From: an uncultured Acidobacteriota bacterium | Lineage (GTDB): Bacteria; Acidobacteriota; Terriglobia; Terriglobales; Acidobacteriaceae | NCBI GenBank assembly: GCA_903832055.1 | Contig: CAILAC010000016.1 | Coordinates: 930,001 to 994,000, forward strand | DNA: 64,000 nt | Reading direction: 5' to 3' | In this document: piece by piece, positions 1 to 9,014 of the stretch | Layout: each line of letters starts with the position of its first letter | Numbering within the stretch: the stretch's first letter is position 1 | Notes under the pieces: model-generated | Databases searched by the model: none | The model's input: only the letters and a program-made list of their open reading frames with translations | What the model was told of the DNA's origin: nothing | Position numbers and translations under genes: made by a program

Positions 1-109
1 CCAGATCACGCAGGGCGGCCAAACGCCGGGCTTCCTCCCTGGGGTGCCACGCTGCAGGTAGAGGCGCGGCGAGAGTCGACGCAGTTTGAATGGAAGCGGC
101 CTGGGGCAT
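1..109 (-). CDS. N-terminus of a probable GAF-domain signalling protein (partial)
   Basis: Only the first 36 codons are inside the window; the gene runs off the left edge on the minus strand. The ATG at 109 is preceded by GGAG at a spacing of five to six bases. The visible peptide ends in EEARRLAALRDL, which resembles the short helix before the first GAF domain in many sensor kinases and diguanylate cyclases. That family call is inference from a dozen residues; the downstream domains cannot be seen. An alternative frame starting at 120 is also open but gives an Arg/Pro-rich peptide unlike any protein I recognise. Confidence 0.45.
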   Translation of the reverse strand, partial: MPQAASIQTASTLAAPLPAAWHPREEARRLAALRDL

Positions 110-246
110 TGAAACTCCATGAATAGAGCCGGTTACTGCAAAGGATTGACCGCCCGATGGCCAAAATTCCCATGCAGATTTCCCGGCTCTTTGCTTATCG
201 GAGCATTGCCCGTCTGCTTCAGGTTACGACAGCGGGTAACTTTGGA

Positions 247-2409
247 TTACTTTGCCGCTTGAGCAGTTCCCTCCCCGGTTTCAGTCCATAAGAACGCGAG
301 CTGATCGGCATAATCCTCAATCAGCTGGGCGGCGGAAACGCCCTCGCTGTGACCACTCTTCAAGCTGTAGTGGAGCAGCACCGGCCGGCCGCTCGTGCTC
401 GCTGCCTGCATCAGTGGCGTCATCTTGCGGGCGTGCAGCGGATCGACGCGGGTGTCGCTATCCCCGGTGAAGAACATGATTGCCGGATAAGCGGTTCCCG
501 GCTTGACGTTGTGATACGGCGAGTACGCGCGCAGGTAAGCGAATTCCTTCTCCTTTTCGGCGGAGCCGTACTCAGCGGTCCAGAGACGGCCGAGAAGAAA
601 CCTCTGATACCGCAGCATGTCGAGCAGCGGATAGCCACACCAGATGGCGCCGAACAGGTCTGGCCGCTGGGTCATGGCCGCGCCCATCAGCAAGCCTCCG
701 TTGGAGCGGCCGCTGATGGCAAGATGTTCCGGGGAGGTATATTTGCTGGCAATCAAGTACTCCGCAGCAGCGTAGAAATCATCGAAGACATTCTGCTTCT
801 TCTCAAACATGCCCTGCTTGTGCCAGGCCTCGCCATACTCTCCGCCGGCGCGCAGATTGGGCAGGGCAAACCAGCCCCCCTGCTGCATCCATGCGGCCCA
901 GAGCGGGCTCCAGTTGGGAGTCATGCTGAGGTTGAAGCCGCCATAGGCAGTCATGAGCGTGCGCTCGCTGCCGTCCATCTTCAGGCCCTTTTTCCCGGCA
1001 ATAAACATCGGAATGCGGGTGCCGTCCTTGGACTTATAGAAGACCTGCTTCAACTCATACTGGCTGGAGTCAAAGGGCGTTCTGGGCTGGGCGAAGACTT
1101 CCTGTTTGCCGGTGACCGTGTCGTAGCGGTAGATGGTCGGGGGCTGAATGAGGGATTCAAAGCTGTAAAAGCCGTAGCGGTCGGCCACGCGCCCGCTCAG
1201 CCTTGAGGCTTCACCAATTCCCGTGTAGGGGATCGAGCCGGAGGCCTTGCCTTGCAGCGTATATACGGTGGTTTCAGACTTCACGTCTTTGAGCCGGTGC
1301 ACAAAGATGCGGTTACCCACGATGTTTGCGCCGTCGATGACGTCTGGCCCCTCGGGAACGATGGTGTCCCACGCCTCAGGCGCGACCGCCGGAATCACCT
1401 TGAGGATGCGGCCATTCGGTGCCTGGTAGTCGGTCTGCACGTACCAATCGCCATTTGCGTAGAGAGGGTAAAAGCGTGCATCGAAGCCCCAGATCAGAAT
1501 CTCAAAGGGCGCACCCGGTTTGCGGAGATCGCGGTAGACCACGTCGATGCGGGAGGCTGGAACACCGCGACTGATTTCGACCATCAGGTAGTGGCCGTCT
1601 TCAGTCACTTGCGCAGAGACCAGGTCCATTTCGCCCAGCAATTCGCTGTGAAATTCCCGGCCAAAAAGAAGCGCGTCGCTGCTGAGGCGGGTACCAAATT
1701 TGTGGAAGTAGACCAGCGACCCCTGATGGGTAAATCGCGCGTAGTAAAGGCCGCTCAAGTCGGGGGCCAGGTCCACGCTGTTGTACCGCGCGGCAGGCAA
1801 GGTGTCTTCGAGCGTTTTGCCGGTCTTGACGTTGAGCACGTGAATCTCCTGCTCGTCGGCACCTCCCTGGCGAACTCCGTAGACCAGCAGGCTTGCGTCG
1901 TTGCTCACCGCCACAATCGATACGGAAGTGTTGGGATCACGGCCGATGGAGGCAGGGTCAATGAGGCGGATATCCTTGCCGGCATCTGGATTTTTTGCGG
2001 TGGCAACTTTTGGTGCAGCCCATCCGCGCCGGATATAAATGGACCTCTGATCTTCGCTGGAGAGCCGCTTGGTAAAGAAATAACTGTCACCCCGCTGGAT
2101 CGGTGTCGACCAGCTTGTGACATGCACCAGTGCATCGAGCGAATCAGCAAACTCAGGCCGCACCTTTGCCTGCTTCAGGTAGCGGTCAGTGTACGCCATC
2201 TGCTGCTCGAGAAAATTCCGCGTGTCGGTGCTTTTTGCGTCTTCAAGCCAGCGGTAGTTGTCGGTGATCTTCGTGCCAAAGTAGTTGTCAACGACTGGAA
2301 CGGTCTCTGTGGGTGGGGGTGCAGGCAACGTGATGCCTCCCTTTCCGTGAATTGTCTGGGCGGCCAGTCCGGCCGGAATCAACAAGAAAAGTACTGCAAA
2401 TCGACGCAT
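247..2409 (-). CDS. Secreted prolyl oligopeptidase (S9A family)
   Basis: A serine peptidase of about 720 residues that cleaves short peptides after proline. A signal peptide (MRRFAVLFLLIPAGLAAQ) implies export. The N-terminal half is the beta-propeller with its opening motif DNYRWLED; the C-terminal half is the alpha/beta-hydrolase domain. The triad is visible: Ser569 in GRSNGG, Asp in GDSDTRVDP and His in SGHSEG. The frame stays open far upstream into murJ, but the first plausible start is the ATG at 2409, because GGAG lies just before it and the signal peptide begins there; an in-frame ATG at 2421 would add four residues. It is transcribed divergently from murJ across a 130-bp spacer. Length and motifs match the family, so the gene looks intact. 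Confidence 0.93.
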   Translation of the reverse strand: MRRFAVLFLLIPAGLAAQTIHGKGGITLPAPPPTETVPVVDNYFGTKITDNYRWLEDAKSTDTRNFLEQQMAYTDRYLKQAKVRPEFADSLDALVHVTSWSTPIQRGDSYFFTKRLSSEDQRSIYIRRGWAAPKVATAKNPDAGKDIRLIDPASIGRDPNTSVSIVAVSNDASLLVYGVRQGGADEQEIHVLNVKTGKTLEDTLPAARYNSVDLAPDLSGLYYARFTHQGSLVYFHKFGTRLSSDALLFGREFHSELLGEMDLVSAQVTEDGHYLMVEISRGVPASRIDVVYRDLRKPGAPFEILIWGFDARFYPLYANGDWYVQTDYQAPNGRILKVIPAVAPEAWDTIVPEGPDVIDGANIVGNRIFVHRLKDVKSETTVYTLQGKASGSIPYTGIGEASRLSGRVADRYGFYSFESLIQPPTIYRYDTVTGKQEVFAQPRTPFDSSQYELKQVFYKSKDGTRIPMFIAGKKGLKMDGSERTLMTAYGGFNLSMTPNWSPLWAAWMQQGGWFALPNLRAGGEYGEAWHKQGMFEKKQNVFDDFYAAAEYLIASKYTSPEHLAISGRSNGGLLMGAAMTQRPDLFGAIWCGYPLLDMLRYQRFLLGRLWTAEYGSAEKEKEFAYLRAYSPYHNVKPGTAYPAIMFFTGDSDTRVDPLHARKMTPLMQAASTSGRPVLLHYSLKSGHSEGVSAAQLIEDYADQLAFLWTETGEGTAQAAK

Positions 2410-2539
2410 CGCTCGCTCCATTTCCACACCATACACGCTGCGCACTATCTTCAGTGCCGGGGAAGGATACAAAACATGATGCCCAGGGGATTCCGATTCG
2501 ATACCCATTGAAAATTGCCTGACCTGTAAAATCAACAGA

Positions 2540-4246
2540 GTGGCCAAGCATCCGCCAGAAGAGTACTTACCCGGCATTGGACCGCAGGACCCTGTGGCCG
2601 AGCAGAGCAGTGCCCCGCCGCCACCAGCCGTGGCCAGCACCGCGTCTGATTCCGGAGTAGACCGGATTTTCAAGCTGCTGCGCCCCTCGCACAGCCACAC
2701 AGCGTACACCGCCACGGTGCTGCTGATGGTTTCGGCCGTACTCTCCCGGCTGATGGGCCTGGTGCGGGTGAAGTACATTGCGCTGGCCTTTGGCCGCGGC
2801 ATGGAGGCCGACTCACTCAACGCGGCCTTTGTGCTGCCTGACATGATTTCGTATTTCCTCGTCGGCGGGGCGGCATCCATCACGTTCGTCACCATTCTGA
2901 CTAAATACCGCGACACAGGCCGTGAAGCGGAGGGTGAGCGATCGCTTTCGGTCATCCTGACAACGATGGTGCTTGTACTCGGCACAGCGATTCTGCTCGC
3001 CGAGGTCGCCGCGCCGTGGTTCATCCACGCTTGGTTTCCTGGGTTTGATGCTGTCAAAGCGGCGCTGTGCGTGCATCTGACGCGCATCCTGTTGCCGGCG
3101 CAGCTTTGCTTCTTTGCCGGGGGGGTCTTTGGAGCAGTGCTGCTGGTGCGCAAGCAGTTTTACGCGCAGGCCGTAACGCCGCTGATCTATAACCTCGGCA
3201 CGATTGTCGGTGGTTTGCTGCTGGCGCGGTACATGGGGGTTTCGTCCCTCGCGCTCGGCACCGTGGCGGGGGCATTTGCCGGGCCATTTCTGATCAATGC
3301 CGCCGGCGCGTGGCGGGTCGGCACGCGCTACAGATTCATTGTGGATTGGCAGGATGAAGGCCTGCGCGAATGGGTGCGCCTGTCAGTTCCGCTGATGGTG
3401 GGCATCTCGCTGGTGACCGCCGACAACTGGATCATCGCTCACTTTGCCTCTGGAACTGATGGCGGCGTTTCGGTCATGACGTATGCCAAGCAGCTTTTTA
3501 CGGCACCGATGGCCGTGCTTGCCCAGGCCGCAGGGGCGGCTTCGATGCCGTTTTTTGCACGCCTCTGGGCGACAGGAAAGCACTACGACTTTGCCGTTGA
3601 GGTGGCCGATTCGGTTTCGCGGGTGGCCGCGCTTGGATTGCTGGCTGCCTCTGGCATGATCGCTCTCGCGCCGGCCCTTGTTGACCTGCTCTTTCAGGGC
3701 GGCAAGTTCACCGCCGCCGATTCTGCCCAGACGGCAGCCTACTTTGCGCTGTTCTCGATCTCGCTGTGTCTCTGGTCGGCGCAGGCCATTTACGCGCGGG
3801 CCTTCTATGCCGCTGCCAATACGCTCGTTCCGATGATTGCGGGCACGGTGGTGACGGTGGTTTCGCTGCCCATCTATGCTACGCTCTTTCACCTGCGCGG
3901 CGTCGCCGGACTGGCTCTCGCCTCTGACATCGGCATCGCCCTGCAGACCGTGTCGCTGGCGGTGCTGTTACATCAGCGGCGCATGGTTTCGCTGGCCAGC
4001 CTTGACTTTCAAGAGCTGGGGCGGTGCATCGCTGCCGGAGTCTTGAGCGGCTCGGCGGTATGGGGCGTGGTCGCGGCCATGGCAAAACTAAGTCTGGTGC
4101 AGAACCATGCACATGCGCGATGGGTTGACCTCATCGAACTGCTGCTCGGCGCGGCAATCTGGCTGCCGATGACCGGATGGCTGCTCGACAGCTTTGGCTC
4201 CGCGCTGCCCAGGGCCAGCCTCAAGCGGATAGGTTGGCAGATTTAA
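2540..4246 (+). CDS. murJ: Lipid II flippase MurJ (MviN family)
   Basis: An integral membrane protein of 568 residues that moves lipid II, the peptidoglycan precursor, across the inner membrane. After a proline-rich cytoplasmic N-terminus of about 55 residues come many hydrophobic segments typical of the MOP superfamily. The family hallmark is visible near the first helices (SRLMGLVRVKYIALAFG, then ADSLNAAFVLPD). The start is GTG at 2540; no ATG lies near the front of the frame. The next gene on the strand is rsfS, 103 bp downstream. The hydrophilic N-terminal extension is longer than in E. coli MurJ, but the core looks complete. Confidence 0.93.
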   Translation: MAKHPPEEYLPGIGPQDPVAEQSSAPPPPAVASTASDSGVDRIFKLLRPSHSHTAYTATVLLMVSAVLSRLMGLVRVKYIALAFGRGMEADSLNAAFVLPDMISYFLVGGAASITFVTILTKYRDTGREAEGERSLSVILTTMVLVLGTAILLAEVAAPWFIHAWFPGFDAVKAALCVHLTRILLPAQLCFFAGGVFGAVLLVRKQFYAQAVTPLIYNLGTIVGGLLLARYMGVSSLALGTVAGAFAGPFLINAAGAWRVGTRYRFIVDWQDEGLREWVRLSVPLMVGISLVTADNWIIAHFASGTDGGVSVMTYAKQLFTAPMAVLAQAAGAASMPFFARLWATGKHYDFAVEVADSVSRVAALGLLAASGMIALAPALVDLLFQGGKFTAADSAQTAAYFALFSISLCLWSAQAIYARAFYAAANTLVPMIAGTVVTVVSLPIYATLFHLRGVAGLALASDIGIALQTVSLAVLLHQRRMVSLASLDFQELGRCIAAGVLSGSAVWGVVAAMAKLSLVQNHAHARWVDLIELLLGAAIWLPMTGWLLDSFGSALPRASLKRIGWQI

Positions 4247-4349
4247 GACCTGCCGATTCAAGCAGGCGTGGCGCAGAACCGAACGCCAAAGTTGACTTCC
4301 TGCTACCATGAAGGGTGCCCCTCAGGGGTGCAGGAGACTTACTTACACC

Positions 4350-5099
4350 ATGCCAACACCGGAAACTCTTCGCCAGCTGCTTGTCGCCTACGAAGCCTGC
4401 GAAAGCAAAAAAGGCGAAGACACTCGCATTCTTTCTCTCGATCCCGCTGACTCAGGGTTGGCAGATTTCTTCCTCATCACCTCCGCGACCAATGACCGGC
4501 AGGTAGTGGCGATTGCCGACGAGATTGAATTTCGTCTCAAGCAGGACTTTGGACTTTACGCAACCTCGGTTGAAGGCCGCCGCCAGGGCGAATGGATTTT
4601 GCTCGACTACGTCGATATCGTGATTCATGTTTTCCTTCAGGAGAAGCGCGCCTTCTACGACATTGAGCGCCTGCGCAAGTCTGCCCGCAATCTCACTGGT
4701 GCCGATGTTGAGCAGGAGTTGCAGCACGCGCTGGCAGAAAAGACCCGCGCGGTGCGAAAATCGGCACCAGCCGCGAAGAAAGTTCCTACCAAGGCTTCAT
4801 CCCGCAAGTCCCCCTCGACCCAGATTGCAAAACCGATTGCGAAGTCAAAAGGAGACTCCACCATGCCAGCAAAGCCTGCGAAGAAAGCAGCAGCGAAAAA
4901 GACGGCGGCAAAAGCCGCCAAGCCTGCGGTCAAGAAGGCCGCAGTGAAGACCGCTCCGGCCAAGAAAGCAGCAGTCAAGAAAGCTCCAGTCAAGAAAGCA
5001 GCCGCGAAGAAAGCAGTCGTCCCAGCGATTGAAGCCACCGCCAGTGCTCCCCGCCAGGGAATCATGGGCAGAGGCGCCAAGCCACCTGTTGTGAAGTAG
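4350..5099 (+). CDS. rsfS: Ribosomal silencing factor RsfS fused to a histone H1-like Lys/Ala tail
   Basis: Residues 1 to about 115 are a RsfS (Iojap/YbeB) domain, which binds ribosomal protein uL14 and blocks subunit joining when nutrients are short. The signature GEWILLDYVDIVIHVF followed by FYDIERL is clear. RsfS normally ends near residue 110-130, but here the frame continues to 249 residues with a strongly basic, low-complexity tail of AKKAA/KKAPVKKA repeats resembling bacterial histone H1-like proteins. I chose ATG 4350 because the RsfS domain begins there; an in-frame ATG at 4308 would add 14 residues. The GGAG before 4350 is rather distant (13 bases). A perfect ribosome-binding site lies inside the gene before Met172. 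murJ lies upstream and a strong terminator follows. Confidence 0.9.
   Translation: MPTPETLRQLLVAYEACESKKGEDTRILSLDPADSGLADFFLITSATNDRQVVAIADEIEFRLKQDFGLYATSVEGRRQGEWILLDYVDIVIHVFLQEKRAFYDIERLRKSARNLTGADVEQELQHALAEKTRAVRKSAPAAKKVPTKASSRKSPSTQIAKPIAKSKGDSTMPAKPAKKAAAKKTAAKAAKPAVKKAAVKTAPAKKAAVKKAPVKKAAAKKAVVPAIEATASAPRQGIMGRGAKPPVVK
4847..4865 (+). promoter_or_regulatory. Internal Shine-Dalgarno and in-frame ATG within rsfS
   Basis: AAAAGGAG is followed by eight bases and an ATG at 4863, in frame with rsfS. Starting here would give a free 78-residue H1-like protein (MPAKPAKKAAAKK...) identical to the tail. The site is better than the one before the annotated rsfS start. The sequence is certain; its use in the cell is inference. 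Confidence 0.5.
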
Positions 5100-5142
5100 C
5101 AGCAATTGTCCTTTTGTGGACTCTGAGCGTTACGGGAAAGTG

Positions 5143-5171
5143 AGAAGGGGTGCCGCTGAGGCACCCCTTCT
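5143..5171. terminator. Bidirectional terminator between rsfS and receptor 1
   Basis: A perfect 12-bp inverted repeat (AGAAGGGGTGCC, five-base loop, complement) lies between two convergent genes. A/T-rich edges on both sides fit rho-independent termination in both directions. Confidence 0.85.
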
Positions 5172-5201
5172 TGTGACTTCAACTCTCATGCAGCAGTGTC
5201 G

Positions 5202-8200
5202 TTAGAAGTTGTAGTGAATCTGGAAGCGAATCACCCGTGAACCCTGAAAGCGGAAGGGCTTTCCGTACCAGCTATTGACGGTCACCTGATCTGTCGTCAT
5301 GAGCGACTTCCAGTCGTAGGGATGTTCGTAGGCAGAGTATGCCTGCCCACCGTAGTAGAACGGGATGCCGCCGGGGAAGATTGCAGCGCCGGTTTGCGCC
5401 GAATCAATCTCATTGAAGTAAGCCGTGACATTCCGCTGGTTCAGAACGTTGGAGGCCGTGGCGTCAAAGCTGATCGTCTGGCGGTCGTTGATCTTGTAGC
5501 TCTGTTTCAGATTAAAGTCGCTCTGGGTGTACCAGGGCGTGCGTCGCGCATAGGTATTGCCCACGGTGATCGCGCCTGAAACCTGGTCCTGCGAGACATT
5601 GGTCCACTTGCCGCGGCCTTCCGGATAGATGGGGAAGCCACCGTAGCCGTAGCCAACATCGACCCAGCTGCTTTGCGGAGTTCCGCTGTAAGCCACCTGG
5701 AAAATACCCAGATCGGTTGTCAGCTTGCGGCCAAATTTGCCCCAGGGCATGTCGTAATATGCGTAGCCCTTCAAGGCATTCGGACGATCGGTTGCAAGTG
5801 GTCCGCTTGAAGACATTCCATGCGAATCGTACTGGAAGTAGGTTTCGTCAAACGAGCGGCTGTTGTTGGGCGCGTTGCGGCCACCCCCACCGTCTGCGAT
5901 ATCGCTGCTGGTCAGCCCTGAGTAGTTGCCGCGCAGGCTGCTGTAGGTGTAGCTGAAGAGGCCATACCAGTGGTTGCTGAGGCCCTTCGTTACGCGAAAT
6001 TCAAGACCGTCATAGCTGCGGGCAGGCTTGATGTTGTGGGGGCAGGCTGAGAAGTCTGCTGTTCCAGTTGCGCACGTGGTGTTGGTTTTGTTCAGCCCTT
6101 CACCGGGGTTGACGATGGTAAAGATTTCAGAGCCTGTGGAATCAAACAGCGCGGCATCTTCAATCACGTGGTCGAGGCGGCGGCGATCCCAGCGTGCCTC
6201 AAAGGCAATCTGAGAATTGAGCTGGTAATCGACGCCGAACTCAGTCTCATGTTGCCGGTAGGGCTTGAGGCCGGGAGTTACACCTTCAGTACCGCGATAG
6301 TTGAGGTTTTCGATAAAACTGATACCGGCAGGAGCGGCGCTGCCGAAGTTCGCGCCAGTGCCGCTGTCGCCCTCGCAGTAGCGCCCGTCCGCGCCAAAGG
6401 ATGGGTTTACGGTGGTGTAGTTTGCCGTATTCAACACGTAGGTACAGTTTTGCCAGTACTGGCCGCCAAATGAGCTGATGGCCAGGTTGAGCTTCATCAC
6501 GTCGTTGAACACGCCATAGCCGCCAAATGCCTTGAGCTTTCCGTTTTTGAGGACATCCCACGCTGCGCCGATGCGAGGCGCGAGCTTGTCGGCCCAGCCA
6601 AACTGGATTGGCTTTGCAGGGAAGCCGCCCGCCAGAGTCTCGCCGGGCAGATATTCCTTCTCAATGCGCAAACCGTAATCCACTGTCACGCCCTTGCCAA
6701 GGGTCCATGAATCCTGTGCAAAGAATGAGTGATTGAAGCTCGTCGCCTTGCCCTTGGAGCCGTAATCCATCACCGTCACGTAGCCGTTGACGCCAGTGCA
6801 GTATTGGGTACCGCTTGAGGTGACTCCTCCCGTCACACCGCTGTTGGGGTCGGCCAGCAGGGCGGCGCAGTTGGCTGCACCGGTGCTTCCGGAGGCGTAA
6901 TAGAACTGCGAATTGTTGGGGAACAGGTTGAGCAGCGGCTGGTTGTATCGCTGGAAGATGTCGTTGGACTCCCGGTTAAGCTGGTAGCCAAATTTGAAGT
7001 TGTGCGTGCCGCCCCATTTGCTCTTGATCCAGGCAAAGTCCTGATTGAGCTGAATATGCTTCTCGGCATTGCGCAGCGTGAAGTTTGCGGTGTAGGCAGC
7101 AGTCAGATAACCGGTGTTCTGTCCAAGGCCGCTGGCGTTCCACAGGTAGGTGTCGCCCGAGGTCGGATAGCCAAAATCGTGATAGTTTTCAAAAAAGTAG
7201 CCAAACCGGGTGGTGGAAACGAGTGAGGGCGTCAGTGTGTAATCAGCGCCCACGTTGGTGGTGCTGTTTGGTGCCGCATAGCCAAGGTTGTGCGCATACA
7301 CAAAGGCCTGATTTCCCGACGAAGGGTTGTAGAGCCCGGTGACAGCATCCGCGTTGGGAAGACTCTGGCCAGATTCGCGTTGCCCCTCAAAAAGCCATTT
7401 GCCATAAATCCGGAGCTTGGAGGTAGCCGTGTAGTCCAGGCGCGCAGTGGTGTAATACGTCTGCTGGTTCTGGCTGAACTTCACAGTACCGGTACTGCCG
7501 CCATAGTTCACCTTGCGCTCATCCGTAAGGAACTGCGGATTGAAGCCTGCGAAGAGGAAGAGGCGGTTTTTGAGGATCGGACCCCCAACGAGAACTCCGG
7601 GGAAGACATCGGCAGACTTGTCCTTGCGTCCCTGGTACTGCTGATAAGGAATATCCGTCGGGATGCCGGTCGTTGTGTTGGTGCCGAGAGTTGCGGTGGG
7701 GTCATACCGAGCATAGGCCACCGGCGAACCACGCAGCGCGTCATTTGAAAACTGCCCATAGACCATGCCATGCCATTCGTTGGTGCCACTCTTGGTGACA
7801 GCGTTGACCACGCCGCCCAGCGCGCCGCCGTACTCCGCCTGCACCCCGGTGCCCTTGAGCTCAACCTCCTGAAGAAAATCAAAGGGAAGGTTGGTATGGG
7901 AATAGCCACCGATCACGTCCGCCGTTTCCTGGCCGTCAACCAGGTAGGAATTCTCTGAATCAGCGCCACCGGCAATGGAGTAGCCATAGGCGTTGCCGTT
8001 GCTGGTGCTGCCCGGCGAAGACCCACCACTGCCATTGCTGGTCGAGGTGTTGCCCATCAGCGGCTCGTTGCGCGCGGCGGGGAAGAACTGAATGACAGAC
8101 TGGAAGGATTCTCCGTGCGGAACGGACTGAATCACATCTTCTGAGATGTTGGCCTGGGTCGTCACAGAAGTGACATCAATGACCGGCGTCGAGGAGTCAA

Positions 8201-8615
8201 CAGTGACCACCGTGTCGGATCCACCAACAGTGAGCGCGATATCCAGACTCGGGGCATGACCGACGAGGATCGCAACCCCTGACCGCTTCTCCGTCTTGAA
8301 GCCATTGGCTGAAACGGTGAGGCTATAGGTTCCCGGCGGAACATTGGAGAAGCGGTAATAGCCGCCTGCGTCGCTCGTGGTGGTCTTATCGCCTACCTGT
8401 GACGCTCCCGACAAAACAACCTGCGCGCCGGGGATGAGTGCGCCGCTCGGATCTTTGACTGTGCCCTGAAGTCCACCCGTCGTCTCCTGACCGTGAACCA
8501 GCGCGGGGACCATGCACAACACGAAAACTGCCAGTGCGGCCCGCCCGAACGATTTGCTGATCTTGTTTGCGACATTCCGCAAGAAATCCAGTGCAACAGC
8601 ACGATTGCCAATCAT
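5202..8615 (-). CDS. Oar-like TonB-dependent receptor 1
   Basis: An outer-membrane receptor of 1137 residues, presumably importing a large substrate with energy from TonB. A signal peptide ends near residue 42 (VHGQ). A carboxypeptidase-regulatory-like fold follows (GGLQGTVKDPSGALIPGAQV), then a plug region with NGSGGSSPGSTSNG and YLVDGQET, then a beta-barrel ending in HYNF with the usual terminal Phe. The frame is open another 292 codons upstream, but the ATG at 8615 has GGAGG six bases before it and begins the signal peptide. It sits on the opposite strand between rsfS and rlmH, genes that are adjacent in many bacteria. The substrate cannot be told from sequence. Confidence 0.92.
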   Translation of the reverse strand: MIGNRAVALDFLRNVANKISKSFGRAALAVFVLCMVPALVHGQETTGGLQGTVKDPSGALIPGAQVVLSGASQVGDKTTTSDAGGYYRFSNVPPGTYSLTVSANGFKTEKRSGVAILVGHAPSLDIALTVGGSDTVVTVDSSTPVIDVTSVTTQANISEDVIQSVPHGESFQSVIQFFPAARNEPLMGNTSTSNGSGGSSPGSTSNGNAYGYSIAGGADSENSYLVDGQETADVIGGYSHTNLPFDFLQEVELKGTGVQAEYGGALGGVVNAVTKSGTNEWHGMVYGQFSNDALRGSPVAYARYDPTATLGTNTTTGIPTDIPYQQYQGRKDKSADVFPGVLVGGPILKNRLFLFAGFNPQFLTDERKVNYGGSTGTVKFSQNQQTYYTTARLDYTATSKLRIYGKWLFEGQRESGQSLPNADAVTGLYNPSSGNQAFVYAHNLGYAAPNSTTNVGADYTLTPSLVSTTRFGYFFENYHDFGYPTSGDTYLWNASGLGQNTGYLTAAYTANFTLRNAEKHIQLNQDFAWIKSKWGGTHNFKFGYQLNRESNDIFQRYNQPLLNLFPNNSQFYYASGSTGAANCAALLADPNSGVTGGVTSSGTQYCTGVNGYVTVMDYGSKGKATSFNHSFFAQDSWTLGKGVTVDYGLRIEKEYLPGETLAGGFPAKPIQFGWADKLAPRIGAAWDVLKNGKLKAFGGYGVFNDVMKLNLAISSFGGQYWQNCTYVLNTANYTTVNPSFGADGRYCEGDSGTGANFGSAAPAGISFIENLNYRGTEGVTPGLKPYRQHETEFGVDYQLNSQIAFEARWDRRRLDHVIEDAALFDSTGSEIFTIVNPGEGLNKTNTTCATGTADFSACPHNIKPARSYDGLEFRVTKGLSNHWYGLFSYTYSSLRGNYSGLTSSDIADGGGGRNAPNNSRSFDETYFQYDSHGMSSSGPLATDRPNALKGYAYYDMPWGKFGRKLTTDLGIFQVAYSGTPQSSWVDVGYGYGGFPIYPEGRGKWTNVSQDQVSGAITVGNTYARRTPWYTQSDFNLKQSYKINDRQTISFDATASNVLNQRNVTAYFNEIDSAQTGAAIFPGGIPFYYGGQAYSAYEHPYDWKSLMTTDQVTVNSWYGKPFRFQGSRVIRFQIHYNF

Positions 8616-9014
8616 GTGAAACCTCCGTTTATTTTCTTCGGGTGCAGAAGTACAAGAGGTGTTGGCAGCGCCAACACCGTTCCTTTTCATGAATTCGAAA
8701 GTATGCGTGCGCAGAAGACGGTCCATCTGCCAGAACAATGAGCAAGCGACCGGGAGTTTTGAGTCGATGCCGTCTCTACGATGTCGAGATACGCGAAAAT
8801 AAGGGCAACACTTGCAAGCTGCCTTCTCATTAAGATACGGAGAATTCGTGCGATGCAACCGGAAAAATAGCGCGTGTCTGCCTAAAGTTCGGCGCAGATT
8901 CACATCATCGAAATCCGCCGTTTGTCTTCTCCGCTCATCAAAGTCTGGGTCGCGGTGGCGGCTGCCCAGTGGAGCTCCGCAGCACCCATCGACCGGAACG
9001 ATACACTGGAATTC
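8616..9014. other. Intergenic spacer between receptor 1 and rlmH
   Basis: About 400 bp hold the divergent promoters of receptor 1 and rlmH. One strong hairpin lies in the receptor leader (8658-8678). I see no small gene; the open frame covering the right half is only an upstream extension of rlmH. No riboswitch consensus was recognised. Confidence 0.5.
8658..8678 (-). promoter_or_regulatory. Hairpin in the presumed 5' leader of receptor 1
   Basis: A perfect 9-bp inverted repeat GGTGTTGGC / GCCAACACC with a three-base loop lies about 42 bases upstream of the receptor start. No U-run follows, so it is not an ordinary terminator; it could be an RNA structure or a protein-binding dyad. Confidence 0.45.

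Noticed and set aside
349-2511. Long plus-strand open frames opposite the prolyl oligopeptidase
   Set aside because: They are antisense shadows of a gene with clear catalytic motifs; their peptides have no recognisable content.
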